From NCBI GenBank assembly GCA_937898715.1, contig CALEKA010000005.1, forward strand, positions 3,972-67,971: a stretch of 64,000 nt of DNA, read 5' to 3'. Positions within the stretch are counted from its first letter, which is position 1. The number at the start of each line of letters is the position of its first letter. Shown one piece after another: positions 16,652-24,403 of the stretch. The notes beneath the pieces are model-generated. The model saw only the letters and a list, made by a program, of their open reading frames with translations. It ran no database searches and was not told where the DNA came from. Made by a program: the position numbers and the translations under genes. The stretch is from an uncultured Prevotella sp. GTDB taxonomy: Bacteria; Bacteroidota; Bacteroidia; Bacteroidales; Bacteroidaceae.

Positions 16652-18166
16652 ATGTCTGAAAGAAAAGTTCGTGTGCGCTTTGCGCCCAGTCCTACCGGAC
16701 CTCTGCATATCGGCGGTGTGCGTACTGCCCTCTACAATTATCTCTTTGCCCGCCAGCATGGTGGCGACATGGTGTTCCGTATCGAGGATACTGACTCCAA
16801 CCGCTTCGTGCCCGGTGCTGAAGACTACATTATCGAGTCGTTCAAGTGGCTCGGCATAGAGTTCGACGAAGGTGTGAGCTTCGGTGGCGACCATGGCCCC
16901 TATCGCCAGAGCGAGCGCCGCGACATCTATCGCAAGTACGTCAAGCAACTGCTCGATGCAGGTAAGGCTTATATTGCATTCGATACCCCCGAGGAACTCA
17001 CCGCTAAGCGTGAATCGGTACAAAACTTCCAGTACGACGCTCATACCCGTATGGACATGCGCAACTCTCTCGTGATGGGCGATGAAGAGGCCAAGCGCCT
17101 CATCGACGCAGGCGAACAGTACGTGGTGCGCTTCAAGGTGGAGCCCGGCGAGGAAATCCACGTGAACGACATCATCCGTGGCGACGTGCGCATCATGAGC
17201 GACATTCTCGACGACAAGGTGCTTTATAAGAGTGCCGACGATCTGCCCACCTATCACCTCGCCAACATCGTCGACGACCACTTGATGGAGATCTCCCACG
17301 TGATTCGTGGTGAGGAATGGCTACCTTCAGCTCCGCTCCACGTGCTTCTCTACCGTGCGTTTGGTTGGGAAGACACGATGCCCCGCTTTGCTCATCTCCC
17401 TCTCCTGCTTAAGCCCGACGGTAAGGGCAAGCTCTCTAAGCGCGATGGCGACCGCTTGGGCTTCCCCGTGTTCCCCCTCGAGTGGCACGACCCCAAGACG
17501 GGCGACGTATCTTCAGGCTACCGCGAAAGCGGCTATTTGCCCGAAGCTGTGATCAACTTCCTTGCACTGCTTGGTTGGAATCCCGGTACCGATCAGGAAA
17601 TCCTCTCTATGCAGGAACTCATCGAGCAGTTCGACCTCTCGAAGTGTTCTAAGAGCGGAGCGAAGTTCGACTATATTAAGGGTCAATGGTTCAACCGCGA
17701 GTACATACTCAAGACCGACAATGCCCGCCTCGCTCCTGCCTTCGACAAGATACTTCGCGAGAATGGCATCGAAGCTCCCATAGAGCGCGTAGAAGCCGTA
17801 GTAGGCATGATGAAGATGAAGAAGATCAACTTTATCAAGGAGCTTTGGCCCCTGTGTGACTTCTTCTTCATTGCCCCCACCTACTCTATGGACGACAAGT
17901 TTACGCGTAAGAACTGGAAGGAAGGCGCTGCTGCCGATATGCAGGAACTCTGCACACTGCTTGAGGGTCTCGACGACTTCAGCATCGAGAGTCAGAAGGC
18001 CGTGGTCGACAAGTGGGCAGCCGATGGTGGCAAGAAGCCTTGGAACTCCTGGCGCGTATGCCTTGTCGGCACGGGCAAGGGCCCCGACATGTACGAGCTC
18101 GCTGCCTTCCTCGGTAAGGAAGAGACCATCAGCCGTATGAAGAAAGCCATTGCAGCCCTCTCTTAA
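16652..18166 (+). CDS. gltX: Glutamyl-tRNA synthetase
   Basis: This is a 504-residue class I synthetase. The HIGH-equivalent HIGG is at residues 19-22 within PSPTGPLHIGGVRTALYNYL and the KMSKS-equivalent KLSKR is at 260-264 (KLSKRDGDRLGFPVFP). An anticodon-binding C-terminus follows. It attaches glutamate to tRNA-Glu for protein synthesis. It is transcribed divergently from metG and separated from waaA by a repeat-bearing gap of 324 bases. Open frames on both strands inside the gene are shadows. Confidence 0.97.
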   Translation: MSERKVRVRFAPSPTGPLHIGGVRTALYNYLFARQHGGDMVFRIEDTDSNRFVPGAEDYIIESFKWLGIEFDEGVSFGGDHGPYRQSERRDIYRKYVKQLLDAGKAYIAFDTPEELTAKRESVQNFQYDAHTRMDMRNSLVMGDEEAKRLIDAGEQYVVRFKVEPGEEIHVNDIIRGDVRIMSDILDDKVLYKSADDLPTYHLANIVDDHLMEISHVIRGEEWLPSAPLHVLLYRAFGWEDTMPRFAHLPLLLKPDGKGKLSKRDGDRLGFPVFPLEWHDPKTGDVSSGYRESGYLPEAVINFLALLGWNPGTDQEILSMQELIEQFDLSKCSKSGAKFDYIKGQWFNREYILKTDNARLAPAFDKILRENGIEAPIERVEAVVGMMKMKKINFIKELWPLCDFFFIAPTYSMDDKFTRKNWKEGAAADMQELCTLLEGLDDFSIESQKAVVDKWAADGGKKPWNSWRVCLVGTGKGPDMYELAAFLGKEETISRMKKAIAALS

Positions 18167-18323
18167 GGCGCTGCACAAGATAAGGGAATGTGCAGAAGTG
18201 ACGCTCTCTCTCCATTGAGCGTCAGTTCTGCGCCTTCCCTTTCACTCTTTTATTGTCCCATTCAAGAGAAGTATATAGGTATTATTCATTCGTTCTGTTA
18301 ATTCAGAGGCAATTCAGAGTCTA

Positions 18324-18432
18324 CTGGGGGCGACGCGTCCCCGCGTCGGCATCAATAAGAAAGCCCAAAGAACGCCAATATTCAGCCTTGTTGCCCGCAG
18401 GGGTTGCCGACGCGAGGACGCGTCGCCCCCGG
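18324..18432. repeat. GACGCGTC hairpin repeat, copy 2
   Basis: The arms are CTGGGGGCGACGCGTCC and GACGCGTCGCCCCCGG, with about 70 bases between them, in the 324-base gap between gltX and waaA. The rest of that gap is AT-rich, with TAATACTTTATACTTTATAC text just before waaA. Confidence 0.85.
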
Positions 18433-18490
18433 TATTGGCTGTGGGCTTGCAAGAATGTAATACTTAATACTTTATACTTTATACTTAATA

Positions 18491-19702
18491 ATGTATTCCC
18501 TCGCAATCTATCTCATGATGCTGGGCTGCAACGTAGCCGCCTTGTTTAACAAGAAGATTCGCACCATGATGCGCGGTCATCGCGACACTTGGCGCATACT
18601 GCGCCGACATATAGGCTCAGATCGCTATGTATGGTTCCATGCAGCCTCGTTGGGTGAGTTTGAACAAGGCCGTCCGCTTATGGAACGGCTGCGCCGCGAA
18701 CATCCTGAGAAGAAAATACTGCTCACCTTCTTCTCGCCCTCGGGTTACGAGGTGCGTAAGAACTATGCCGGAGCCGACGTGGTGTGCTACCTACCCTTCG
18801 ATACCCCCTTCAATGCCCTAAAGTTCGTGCGCATGGCACGTCCCGAAGAAGCCTACTTCATCAAGTACGAATTCTGGCGCAACTATATCGAGGTGCTCCA
18901 TCGCAACGGCATACCCGTCTACTCCGTGTCGAGCATCTTCCGCCCCGGTCAGATCTTCTTCCGTTGGTATGGCAGAGGCTATGCCCGAGTGCTCCACCGC
19001 ATGACCCACCTCTACGTGCAAAACGAAGAGTCAGTCCGTCTGCTCCAAAGCATCGGCGTGAAGCAAGTCAGCATCGTGGGCGATACCCGCTTCGACCGCG
19101 TGATCGACATTCGCCAGGCTGCCAAGCCCCTTCCCCTCGTAGAGCGTTTCGCTGGATGCTGGAAGGTGCTCGTAGCGGGCAGCTCTTGGCAACCCGATGA
19201 AGACATCATCATCAATTATTTCAACGCTCATTCTAATCTCAAACTCGTGCTCGCTCCCCACGTGGTGAGCGAAGAACACCTCTGCCAGATAGAAGAGAAG
19301 CTCCGCCGCCCCTACGTGCGCTACAGTTCTGCCACACTGAAAGGCGTGGCAGAGGCCGACTGCCTCATCATCGACTGCTACGGACTCCTCTCAAGCATTT
19401 ATCGCTACGCCACGGTGGCATATGTGGGTGGTGGATTCGGTGTGGGCATACACAATGTGCCCGAAGCTGCCGTATATGGTGTGCCCGTCATCATCGGTCC
19501 CAATCATAGCAAATTCCGCGAAGCGCAAGATCTCCTTTCCAATGGTGGATGTCGCGAGATACGCGATAGCGCCGACTTCTCCTCCATCATGGACCTCTTC
19601 CTCTCCGACAAGGAAGCGCTCGCCAAGGCAGGACAAGCCGCTGGCGATTATATTAAGCAAAATGCCGGTGCCACGGAGAAGATTATGCAACATCGAGGAT
19701 AG
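18491..19702 (+). CDS. waaA: 3-deoxy-D-manno-octulosonic acid (Kdo) transferase
   Basis: This 403-residue protein transfers Kdo from CMP-Kdo to lipid A at the inner membrane. An N-terminal hydrophobic anchor (YSLAIYLMMLGCNVAALF) precedes the GT30 signature FHAASLGEFEQGRPL (about 54-68, with the proposed catalytic base Glu), then TFFSPSGYEV, IKYEFWRNY and a C-terminal GT-B donor domain with AYVGGGFGVGIHNVPEAAVYG (about 311-331). Its presence indicates an LPS-bearing outer membrane. Two glycosyltransferase genes follow in the same direction, suggesting a small envelope-glycan cluster. Confidence 0.95.
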   Translation: MYSLAIYLMMLGCNVAALFNKKIRTMMRGHRDTWRILRRHIGSDRYVWFHAASLGEFEQGRPLMERLRREHPEKKILLTFFSPSGYEVRKNYAGADVVCYLPFDTPFNALKFVRMARPEEAYFIKYEFWRNYIEVLHRNGIPVYSVSSIFRPGQIFFRWYGRGYARVLHRMTHLYVQNEESVRLLQSIGVKQVSIVGDTRFDRVIDIRQAAKPLPLVERFAGCWKVLVAGSSWQPDEDIIINYFNAHSNLKLVLAPHVVSEEHLCQIEEKLRRPYVRYSSATLKGVAEADCLIIDCYGLLSSIYRYATVAYVGGGFGVGIHNVPEAAVYGVPVIIGPNHSKFREAQDLLSNGGCREIRDSADFSSIMDLFLSDKEALAKAGQAAGDYIKQNAGATEKIMQHRG

Positions 19703-19730
19703 CCCCTATATATATTATAGGCCCCATAGA

Positions 19731-19775
19731 AATACTAGAAATGCTAGAATTACTAGTCCCCCTAGAACTACTAGA
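19731..19775. repeat. CTAG repeat with 9-base period
   Basis: CTAG occurs at 19735, 19744, 19753, 19762 and 19771, exactly nine bases apart (AATACTAGA, AATGCTAGA and so on). CTAG is usually scarce in bacterial DNA. The run lies between waaA and the next glycosyltransferase and would be translated (LELLVPLELLE) only if an upstream ATG at 19741 were used. Confidence 0.8.
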
Positions 19776-19797
19776 ATCCCCCCTCCCCCTCCCTACC

Positions 19798-21054
19798 ATG
19801 AAAGTACTCTTAGTCAATACCTCCGACCACGCGGGTGGAGCTGCCATCGCAGCCCTCCGGCTGCTCAAGGCACTGCGCCAAAGCGACATAGAAGCCACCT
19901 TGCTCTGTCGCGACAGGTCATTGCCCGAAAGCCGTGCTGACGTGGTCAGTCTGAAGTCCAGCGTGCGGCTCAAAGTGAAGTTCGTGCTCGAACGGGCGGA
20001 AATCTATGCCGCTAATGGATTCAGCCGCAAAGGACTATTTGCCGTAGATACTGCTCGCTATGGAACGGACATTACCCGCTTGCCCGAATTCCAAGAGGCC
20101 GACGTGATCCACCTCCACTGGGTGAACCAGGCCATGCTCTCTATGAAAGGCATACGGCGCATCCTGCAGAGCGGTAAGCGCGTGGTATGGACCATGCACG
20201 ACATGTGGCCCTTCACCTCCATCTGCCATCATGCTGCCGACTGCGAGAAGTGGCTCACCGAGTGTCACGACTGCCCTTGTCTGCTTCGCCCCTCGGCTCA
20301 CGACTTCAGTTATCGCACGTTTCGCGAAAAGCAAAGGGTGTATGGACTGAGCGAGCAACCCACCTTCGTGGGCTGCAGTCAGTGGCTCACAGAGTTAGCT
20401 CAGCAATCGCCGTTGCTCAAGGGCCACCGTGTGGTGAGCATTCCCAATCCCATCGATACGGCATTCTATGCCCCACCCGCCGACAAGGCTGCCATGCGCC
20501 AAGCGCTCCATCTGCCAGCCGATAAGCACCTGTTGCTCTTCACCGCATTCAAGGTGACCAATCCCGATAAGGGTATCGCTTATCTGAAGGAAAGTCTTGA
20601 CTTGCTTTGCAAGGAACGTCCAGAATTGGCAGAACGACTCGCCCTCGTTGTGGCAGGACAGGAGGCAGAGGTGGCGCGTGAGCAGATGCCCATCCCCACC
20701 TATGCCTTTGGCTACGACACCTCCGAGGATCGTCAGCGCAGTCTTTATCAAGCCTCCGACCTCCTGCTGATGCCCACCTTGATGGACAATCTGCCCAATA
20801 CCATTGTCGAGGCTATGGCGTGCGGCATACCCTGTGTGGGGTTCCGCATCGGCGGTCTGCCTCAGATGATCGAGACGGGCGTCAATGGTTACTTAGCGCA
20901 ATATCGCTCCTCTGCCGACTTTGCCCGAGGCATTGCCTCCGTCATCACCTCGCCCAGTTATACCGCCCTCTGCCGCAATGCTCGCACCAAAGCGGTGGCT
21001 GCATATTCTGAAAAGGCGGTGGCAGAAGCTTATAATAGTATTTATAAGTATTAA
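19798..21054 (+). CDS. Glycosyltransferase family 4 protein (GT-B fold)
   Basis: This 418-residue protein is read from the ATG at 19798 (MKVLLVNTSDHAGGAAIAAL). An in-frame ATG at 19741 would add a low-complexity stretch made by the CTAG repeat and is unlikely to be real. The N-terminal acceptor half contains HLHWVNQAML and TMHDMWPFTSICHHA followed by a Cys-rich segment (CEKWLTECHDCPCLL). The C-terminal half has the nucleotide-sugar EX7E-like region NLPNTIVEAMACGIPCVGF and GGLPQMIETGVNGYL. It probably adds a hexose to a surface polysaccharide or LPS; the substrate cannot be read from sequence. Confidence 0.88.
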   Translation: MKVLLVNTSDHAGGAAIAALRLLKALRQSDIEATLLCRDRSLPESRADVVSLKSSVRLKVKFVLERAEIYAANGFSRKGLFAVDTARYGTDITRLPEFQEADVIHLHWVNQAMLSMKGIRRILQSGKRVVWTMHDMWPFTSICHHAADCEKWLTECHDCPCLLRPSAHDFSYRTFREKQRVYGLSEQPTFVGCSQWLTELAQQSPLLKGHRVVSIPNPIDTAFYAPPADKAAMRQALHLPADKHLLLFTAFKVTNPDKGIAYLKESLDLLCKERPELAERLALVVAGQEAEVAREQMPIPTYAFGYDTSEDRQRSLYQASDLLLMPTLMDNLPNTIVEAMACGIPCVGFRIGGLPQMIETGVNGYLAQYRSSADFARGIASVITSPSYTALCRNARTKAVAAYSEKAVAEAYNSIYKY

Positions 21055-21119
21055 GTATAAAGTATTAAGTATTACATTCTTGCGAACGTCAAGTAACAAG
21101 TAATACACGCTTGCAGAGG

Positions 21120-21200
21120 TATTCTCTAAACTAATAAACTCATTAAACAAGGCGCGCAGCGCCCTAAACTCATTAAACTGAGCGCTTTGCGCTCTCCCTA
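21120..21200. repeat. AAACTCATTAAAC / GCGCT short-palindrome repeat
   Basis: Phrases such as ACTCATTAAACAAGGCGCGC and CTCATTAAACTGAGCGC alternate AT-rich words with GCGC palindromes upstream of the GT2 gene. The same phrases, inverted, occur at 34850-34925 and as a clean 30-bp tandem at 40721-40812. Confidence 0.6.
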
Positions 21201-22024
21201 TGGAAACAACTCAAGAACCCAGTGTGCCTCCTTCCCCGAAGGAAAAAGGCATAAAGATCACAGTAGCTACCGTCACATGGAATGCGGGCGACCTCATAGC
21301 CCGTACCATCCATAGTGTGGAAACGCAGACCTATGGTCGTGTGGAACATCTCATCATCGATGGCAACTCTCACGACAACACCCTCGAACACGTACACCAC
21401 TATCAAGAGCGCAACAGCCGAGCCGCCGTGCGCCACGAGATAGTGTGCATCAGTGAGCCCGACCACGGACTCTACGATGCCATGAACAAGGCCATCGATA
21501 TGGCCACCGGACGATATATATTGTTTCTCAACGCAGGCGACACATTCCACTCGCCCGATACGTTGTCGGTTATAGCTCATGAGGCAGAAGCCTCTTCAGT
21601 CCTGCCCGCCGTGATCTATGGCGACACCCATCTCGTAGATGGCGATGGACGCTTCCTGCGCACCCGTCGTCTCGCCCCACCCGAGCACCTCAATTGGCGC
21701 TCTTTCCGCGATGGTATGCTCGTATGCCATCAAGCCTTTTTCGCTCGTACCGACTTGGCACGCCTCTTCCATTACGACCTCCGTTATCGCTTCTCGGCCG
21801 ACTTCGATTGGTGCATACGCATCATGCGTGAGGCTGAGCGCGAGGGCCTTCCGCTGGTCAATGCGCATACCGTCGTGGCAGACTATCTGAGCGAGGGCAT
21901 GACCACTCGCCATCACAAAGCATCTCTCCGCGAGCGTTTCCGCATCATGAAGCACCATTACGGACTGCTGACCACCCTCGTGCAGCATGCATGGTTCGTA
22001 GTGCGCAGCGTGACGAAGAAGTAA
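21200..22024 (+). CDS. Glycosyltransferase family 2 protein (GT-A fold)
   Basis: This is a 274-residue cytosolic protein. GT2 landmarks are TVATVTWNAGDLIARTIHSV (about 22-41), IDGNSHDNT, the acceptor-loop motif PDHGLYDAMNKAID, ILFLNAGD (about 112-119, the metal-binding position) and, further on, YRFSADFDWCIRI, typical of the WcaA/WcaE-like group. It likely transfers a sugar in LPS or exopolysaccharide assembly. It lies 145 bases after the GT4 gene in the same direction; the gap contains TAAGTATAAAGTATTA phrases that also follow the gene. Confidence 0.88.
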   Translation: METTQEPSVPPSPKEKGIKITVATVTWNAGDLIARTIHSVETQTYGRVEHLIIDGNSHDNTLEHVHHYQERNSRAAVRHEIVCISEPDHGLYDAMNKAIDMATGRYILFLNAGDTFHSPDTLSVIAHEAEASSVLPAVIYGDTHLVDGDGRFLRTRRLAPPEHLNWRSFRDGMLVCHQAFFARTDLARLFHYDLRYRFSADFDWCIRIMREAEREGLPLVNAHTVVADYLSEGMTTRHHKASLRERFRIMKHHYGLLTTLVQHAWFVVRSVTKK

Positions 22025-22101
22025 ATAATTTAAGTATAAAGTATTAAGTATAAAGTATTACATACTTGCTGATTTCAGCCAATACTCAGATTTCAGCCAG
22101 T

Positions 22102-22205
22102 ACTGGGGCGACGCGTCCCCGCGTCGGCATCAAAAAGTCTTGAAGTTTAGTCTTAAATGAGAACTCTTTTTTTTTACGCCGACGCGAGGACGCGTCGCCC
22201 CCAGT
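22102..22205. repeat. GACGCGTC hairpin repeat, copy 3
   Basis: ACTGGGGCGACGCGTCC opens and GGACGCGTCGCCCCCAGT closes the element; the centre contains a run of nine or more T. It lies between the GT2 gene and recX. Confidence 0.85.
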
Positions 22206-22283
22206 AGATTCTGAATTCTCCTCTTGTACATATACATACTTTATAACCTCCAAACTCCAAACTCCAAACTGAGCGAAGCAAAC

Positions 22284-22730
22284 ATGTCCACCGACTTCTA
22301 CTCATGGGCCACATCGCGCTGTTCGCAAAAGGAATATTGCCGTAGCGATATAGCCCAAAAACTCCGTACGAAAGGCGCTACCTCAGCAGAGATAGAAGCC
22401 CTGCTTGAGCGCTTAGAGACAGAACGCTATATAGATGAAGAGCGCTATGCCCGTGCCTTCGTGTCCGATAAGTTCAGGTTCGACCATTGGGGACGCATCA
22501 AGATAGCCTACTCCTTGCGCCAGAAAGGCATCAATGCCCATACCATAGAAGATGCCCTCGCCCAAATCGATGATGACGACTACCACCAGTCGCTCGCCGA
22601 CTTCATAGCCTCCCGCCGTCGTACCACCAAGGCCGACTCTCCCTATGCCCTCAATCAGAAAATAGCACGCGCCGCCATCACCCGAGGCTTCGAACCGCAG
22701 ATGGTATTCGACGCGCTGGGCGAGGATTAG
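22284..22730 (+). CDS. recX: Regulatory protein RecX
   Basis: This 148-residue protein starts at the ATG at 22284 (MSTDFYSWATSRCSQKEYCR); an in-frame ATG at 22224 would add an atypical hydrophobic start made of intergenic phrase DNA. The helical repeats of the RecX family are visible: CRSDIAQKLRTKGATSAEIE, LETERYIDEERYARAFV-like, and WGRIKIAYSLRQKGI. RecX binds RecA filaments and modulates recombination. In many bacteria it follows recA; here recA is not adjacent. Confidence 0.88.
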   Translation: MSTDFYSWATSRCSQKEYCRSDIAQKLRTKGATSAEIEALLERLETERYIDEERYARAFVSDKFRFDHWGRIKIAYSLRQKGINAHTIEDALAQIDDDDYHQSLADFIASRRRTTKADSPYALNQKIARAAITRGFEPQMVFDALGED

Positions 22731-22755
22731 CCGCCTTTTTTCTCCCTCCTTTCTC

Positions 22756-22836
22756 CAGCCAGTTCTGTGGGCGACGCGTCCCGCGTCGGCATCGCCTGCG
22801 TGCCGAAGCGAGACGCTTCGCCCACGGAACTGGCTG
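22756..22836. repeat. Short variant of the GACGCGTC hairpin repeat
   Basis: The arms CAGCCAGTTCTGTGGGCGA and TCGCCCACGGAACTGGCTG are inverted with two mismatches. The element is only 81 bases, so the central spacer is shortened to a few bases. It sits just after recX and may act as its terminator. Confidence 0.75.
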
Positions 22837-22869
22837 AACGAAAGTCTTAACCCTTCCCCCCCCCCTATA

Positions 22870-23328
22870 CAGAGAGTTTTTGCCAGGAAATGCCGTCGTC
22901 TTGCACCATTTCGTTCTAATACGTTGATAATCAAAGGAAATGCAAGATTGCTTGCCTACACACTTCCTACACTTTCCCTACACGCCCGCCTGCACTCCCC
23001 TCTCTGCCCCACCCTCCCCAAAACATCCCCGTTAATCTTATCCGCAGTCGCTCCCGTCAGATTTATCCTATGATGCTGTCAGAATTACCCCACGGTGCTA
23101 TAAAAATTACCCCACGGTGCTGTAGAAATTACCCCACGGTGCTGTAAGAACTTTCCCATAGCCCATTTTGAGCCGGAAGAAAACTGAGGCCGACAGTGAT
23201 GGATGAATGCAAGCAGTTCGCTCCCTGCCTACACACCGTGTATGCACTGAAAATCAATCTGTTGCAAAGACATAGTGACGGCAGTGAAAGTATAGACGTC
23301 CCAAAATGACGGAACGCGTGCGCGCGTA
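22870..23328. repeat. Composite repeat with a 22-bp array, copy 1
   Basis: Markers in order: CAGAGAGTTTT (22870), ACGTTGATAATCA (22921), GCCTACAC-N-CTTCCTACACT (about 22954), C-rich text, three ACCCCACGGTGCT units at 23087, 23109 and 23131 (22-base period, plus a degenerate unit at 23065), and GGAACGCGTGCGCGCGTA (23311). The same markers recur at 39310-39764, with the 22-bp units inverted. The 850-base gap between recX and frdC holds this element, the hairpin before it and a promoter, and no supportable gene. Confidence 0.75.
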
Positions 23329-23412
23329 AGGGCCCAGAGAGAATACGCTCCCACTCCCATTCATCTTCATGCGTGAAAATGAAAAATTGCCGCAAATCAC
23401 CCACAAGAAAAC

Positions 23413-23444
23413 TTGCAAAGACCCAAAAAAACTTTTAATTTTGC
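23413..23444 (+). promoter_or_regulatory. Promoter of the fumarate reductase operon
   Basis: TTG (23413-23415), a 20-base spacer and TAATTTTGC (23436-23444) form a full Bacteroidetes promoter. Transcription would start near 23451, giving a leader of about 130 bases before frdC. Confidence 0.8.
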
Positions 23445-23583
23445 ACGGAGAAAATGTGCACTCCCCATTTATGGGGAAAAACGCCGTGCTTCATTTCGCC
23501 AAAGGGCGGACGCTGAGGCATGAGCGAGCACGCAGAAGAAAATTCTATAATAATCTAAATATCAACTTAATTCAAATCATTTT

Positions 23584-24279
23584 ATGTGGTTAACTAACTC
23601 ATCCATCGGACGGAAGGTAATCATGTCAGTCACTGGCATTGCGCTTATCCTGTTCCTCACATTCCATGGTTGCATGAACTTGGTGGCCCTCTTCTCAGAA
23701 GAAGGTTACAACTGGGTATGCGAAATGTTGGGTGCCAATTGGTATGCCGTAGTAGCTACCATCGGCCTCGCAGCACTCGTAGCCATCCACTTCATTTATG
23801 CCATCATCCTTACTTTGCAAAACCGCAAAGCACGTGGCAACAACCGCTATGCCGTTACCAGCAAGCCCGAAAAGGTAGAGTGGGCATCGCAGAACATGTT
23901 CGTGCTCGGTGTGATCATCGTGCTCGGTCTGTTGCTCCACTTGTTCAACTTCTGGTACAACATGATGTTTGCCGAACTCGTCAATGGTGGTATGCCTTTC
24001 GTTAACGACGTGGCCGACGCTGCCGATGGCTACGGCATGATTGCTCACACCTTTAGCAACCCCGTATTCACAGTTCTCTACATCATCTGGTTTGTAGCTA
24101 TTTGGTTCCACATGACTCACGGCTTCTGGAGCGCTATGCAGACACTCGGCTGGAACGGCAAGATCTGGTTCAACCGCTGGCGCTGCATCGGCAATATCTA
24201 CGTGACCGTGCTTATGCTCATCTTCCTCGTTGTAGCTCTCAAGTTCGCCTTCTGCGGTGGTGCTTGCTGCGCAGCGTAA
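23584..24279 (+). CDS. sdhC: Fumarate reductase/succinate dehydrogenase cytochrome b subunit
   Basis: This 231-residue membrane anchor has five helices, like the single-subunit diheme anchors of epsilonproteobacteria and Bacteroidetes. Candidate heme ligands are the histidines in FHGCMNL, VAIHFIYA, LLLHLFNFWY and WFHMTHGFWSA. It links the menaquinone pool to the flavoprotein for anaerobic fumarate respiration. It is the first gene of a three-gene operon; a gap of 124 bases of AT-rich phrase repeats separates it from the flavoprotein gene. frdC is an equally valid name, as the direction of catalysis cannot be read from sequence. Confidence 0.93.
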   Translation: MWLTNSSIGRKVIMSVTGIALILFLTFHGCMNLVALFSEEGYNWVCEMLGANWYAVVATIGLAALVAIHFIYAIILTLQNRKARGNNRYAVTSKPEKVEWASQNMFVLGVIIVLGLLLHLFNFWYNMMFAELVNGGMPFVNDVADAADGYGMIAHTFSNPVFTVLYIIWFVAIWFHMTHGFWSAMQTLGWNGKIWFNRWRCIGNIYVTVLMLIFLVVALKFAFCGGACCAA

Positions 24280-24334
24280 CCTAATTAAAGTGGAAAAAGT
24301 TGGAAGTTAGAAGCGTTGTGAGGACAGCAGTCAA

Positions 24335-24395
24335 AAAGTAACTTTATAACCTCATAACCTCAAAACTTAAAACTTAAAAACTTAACCCAAAGAAA
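24335..24395. repeat. AT-rich short-phrase repeat before sdhA
   Basis: ATAACCTCATAACCTC and AAAACTTAAAAACTTAAC phrases precede the sdhA start, like those at 14210-14355 and 35950-36115. They lie within an operon, so whatever they do must be tolerated in mRNA. Confidence 0.5.
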
Positions 24396-24403
24396 CTCCA
24401 ATC

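Noticed and set aside
23369..23593. Open frame of 74 residues upstream of sdhC
   Set aside because: It runs across the sdhC promoter and overlaps the start codon, and its sequence shows no conserved features.
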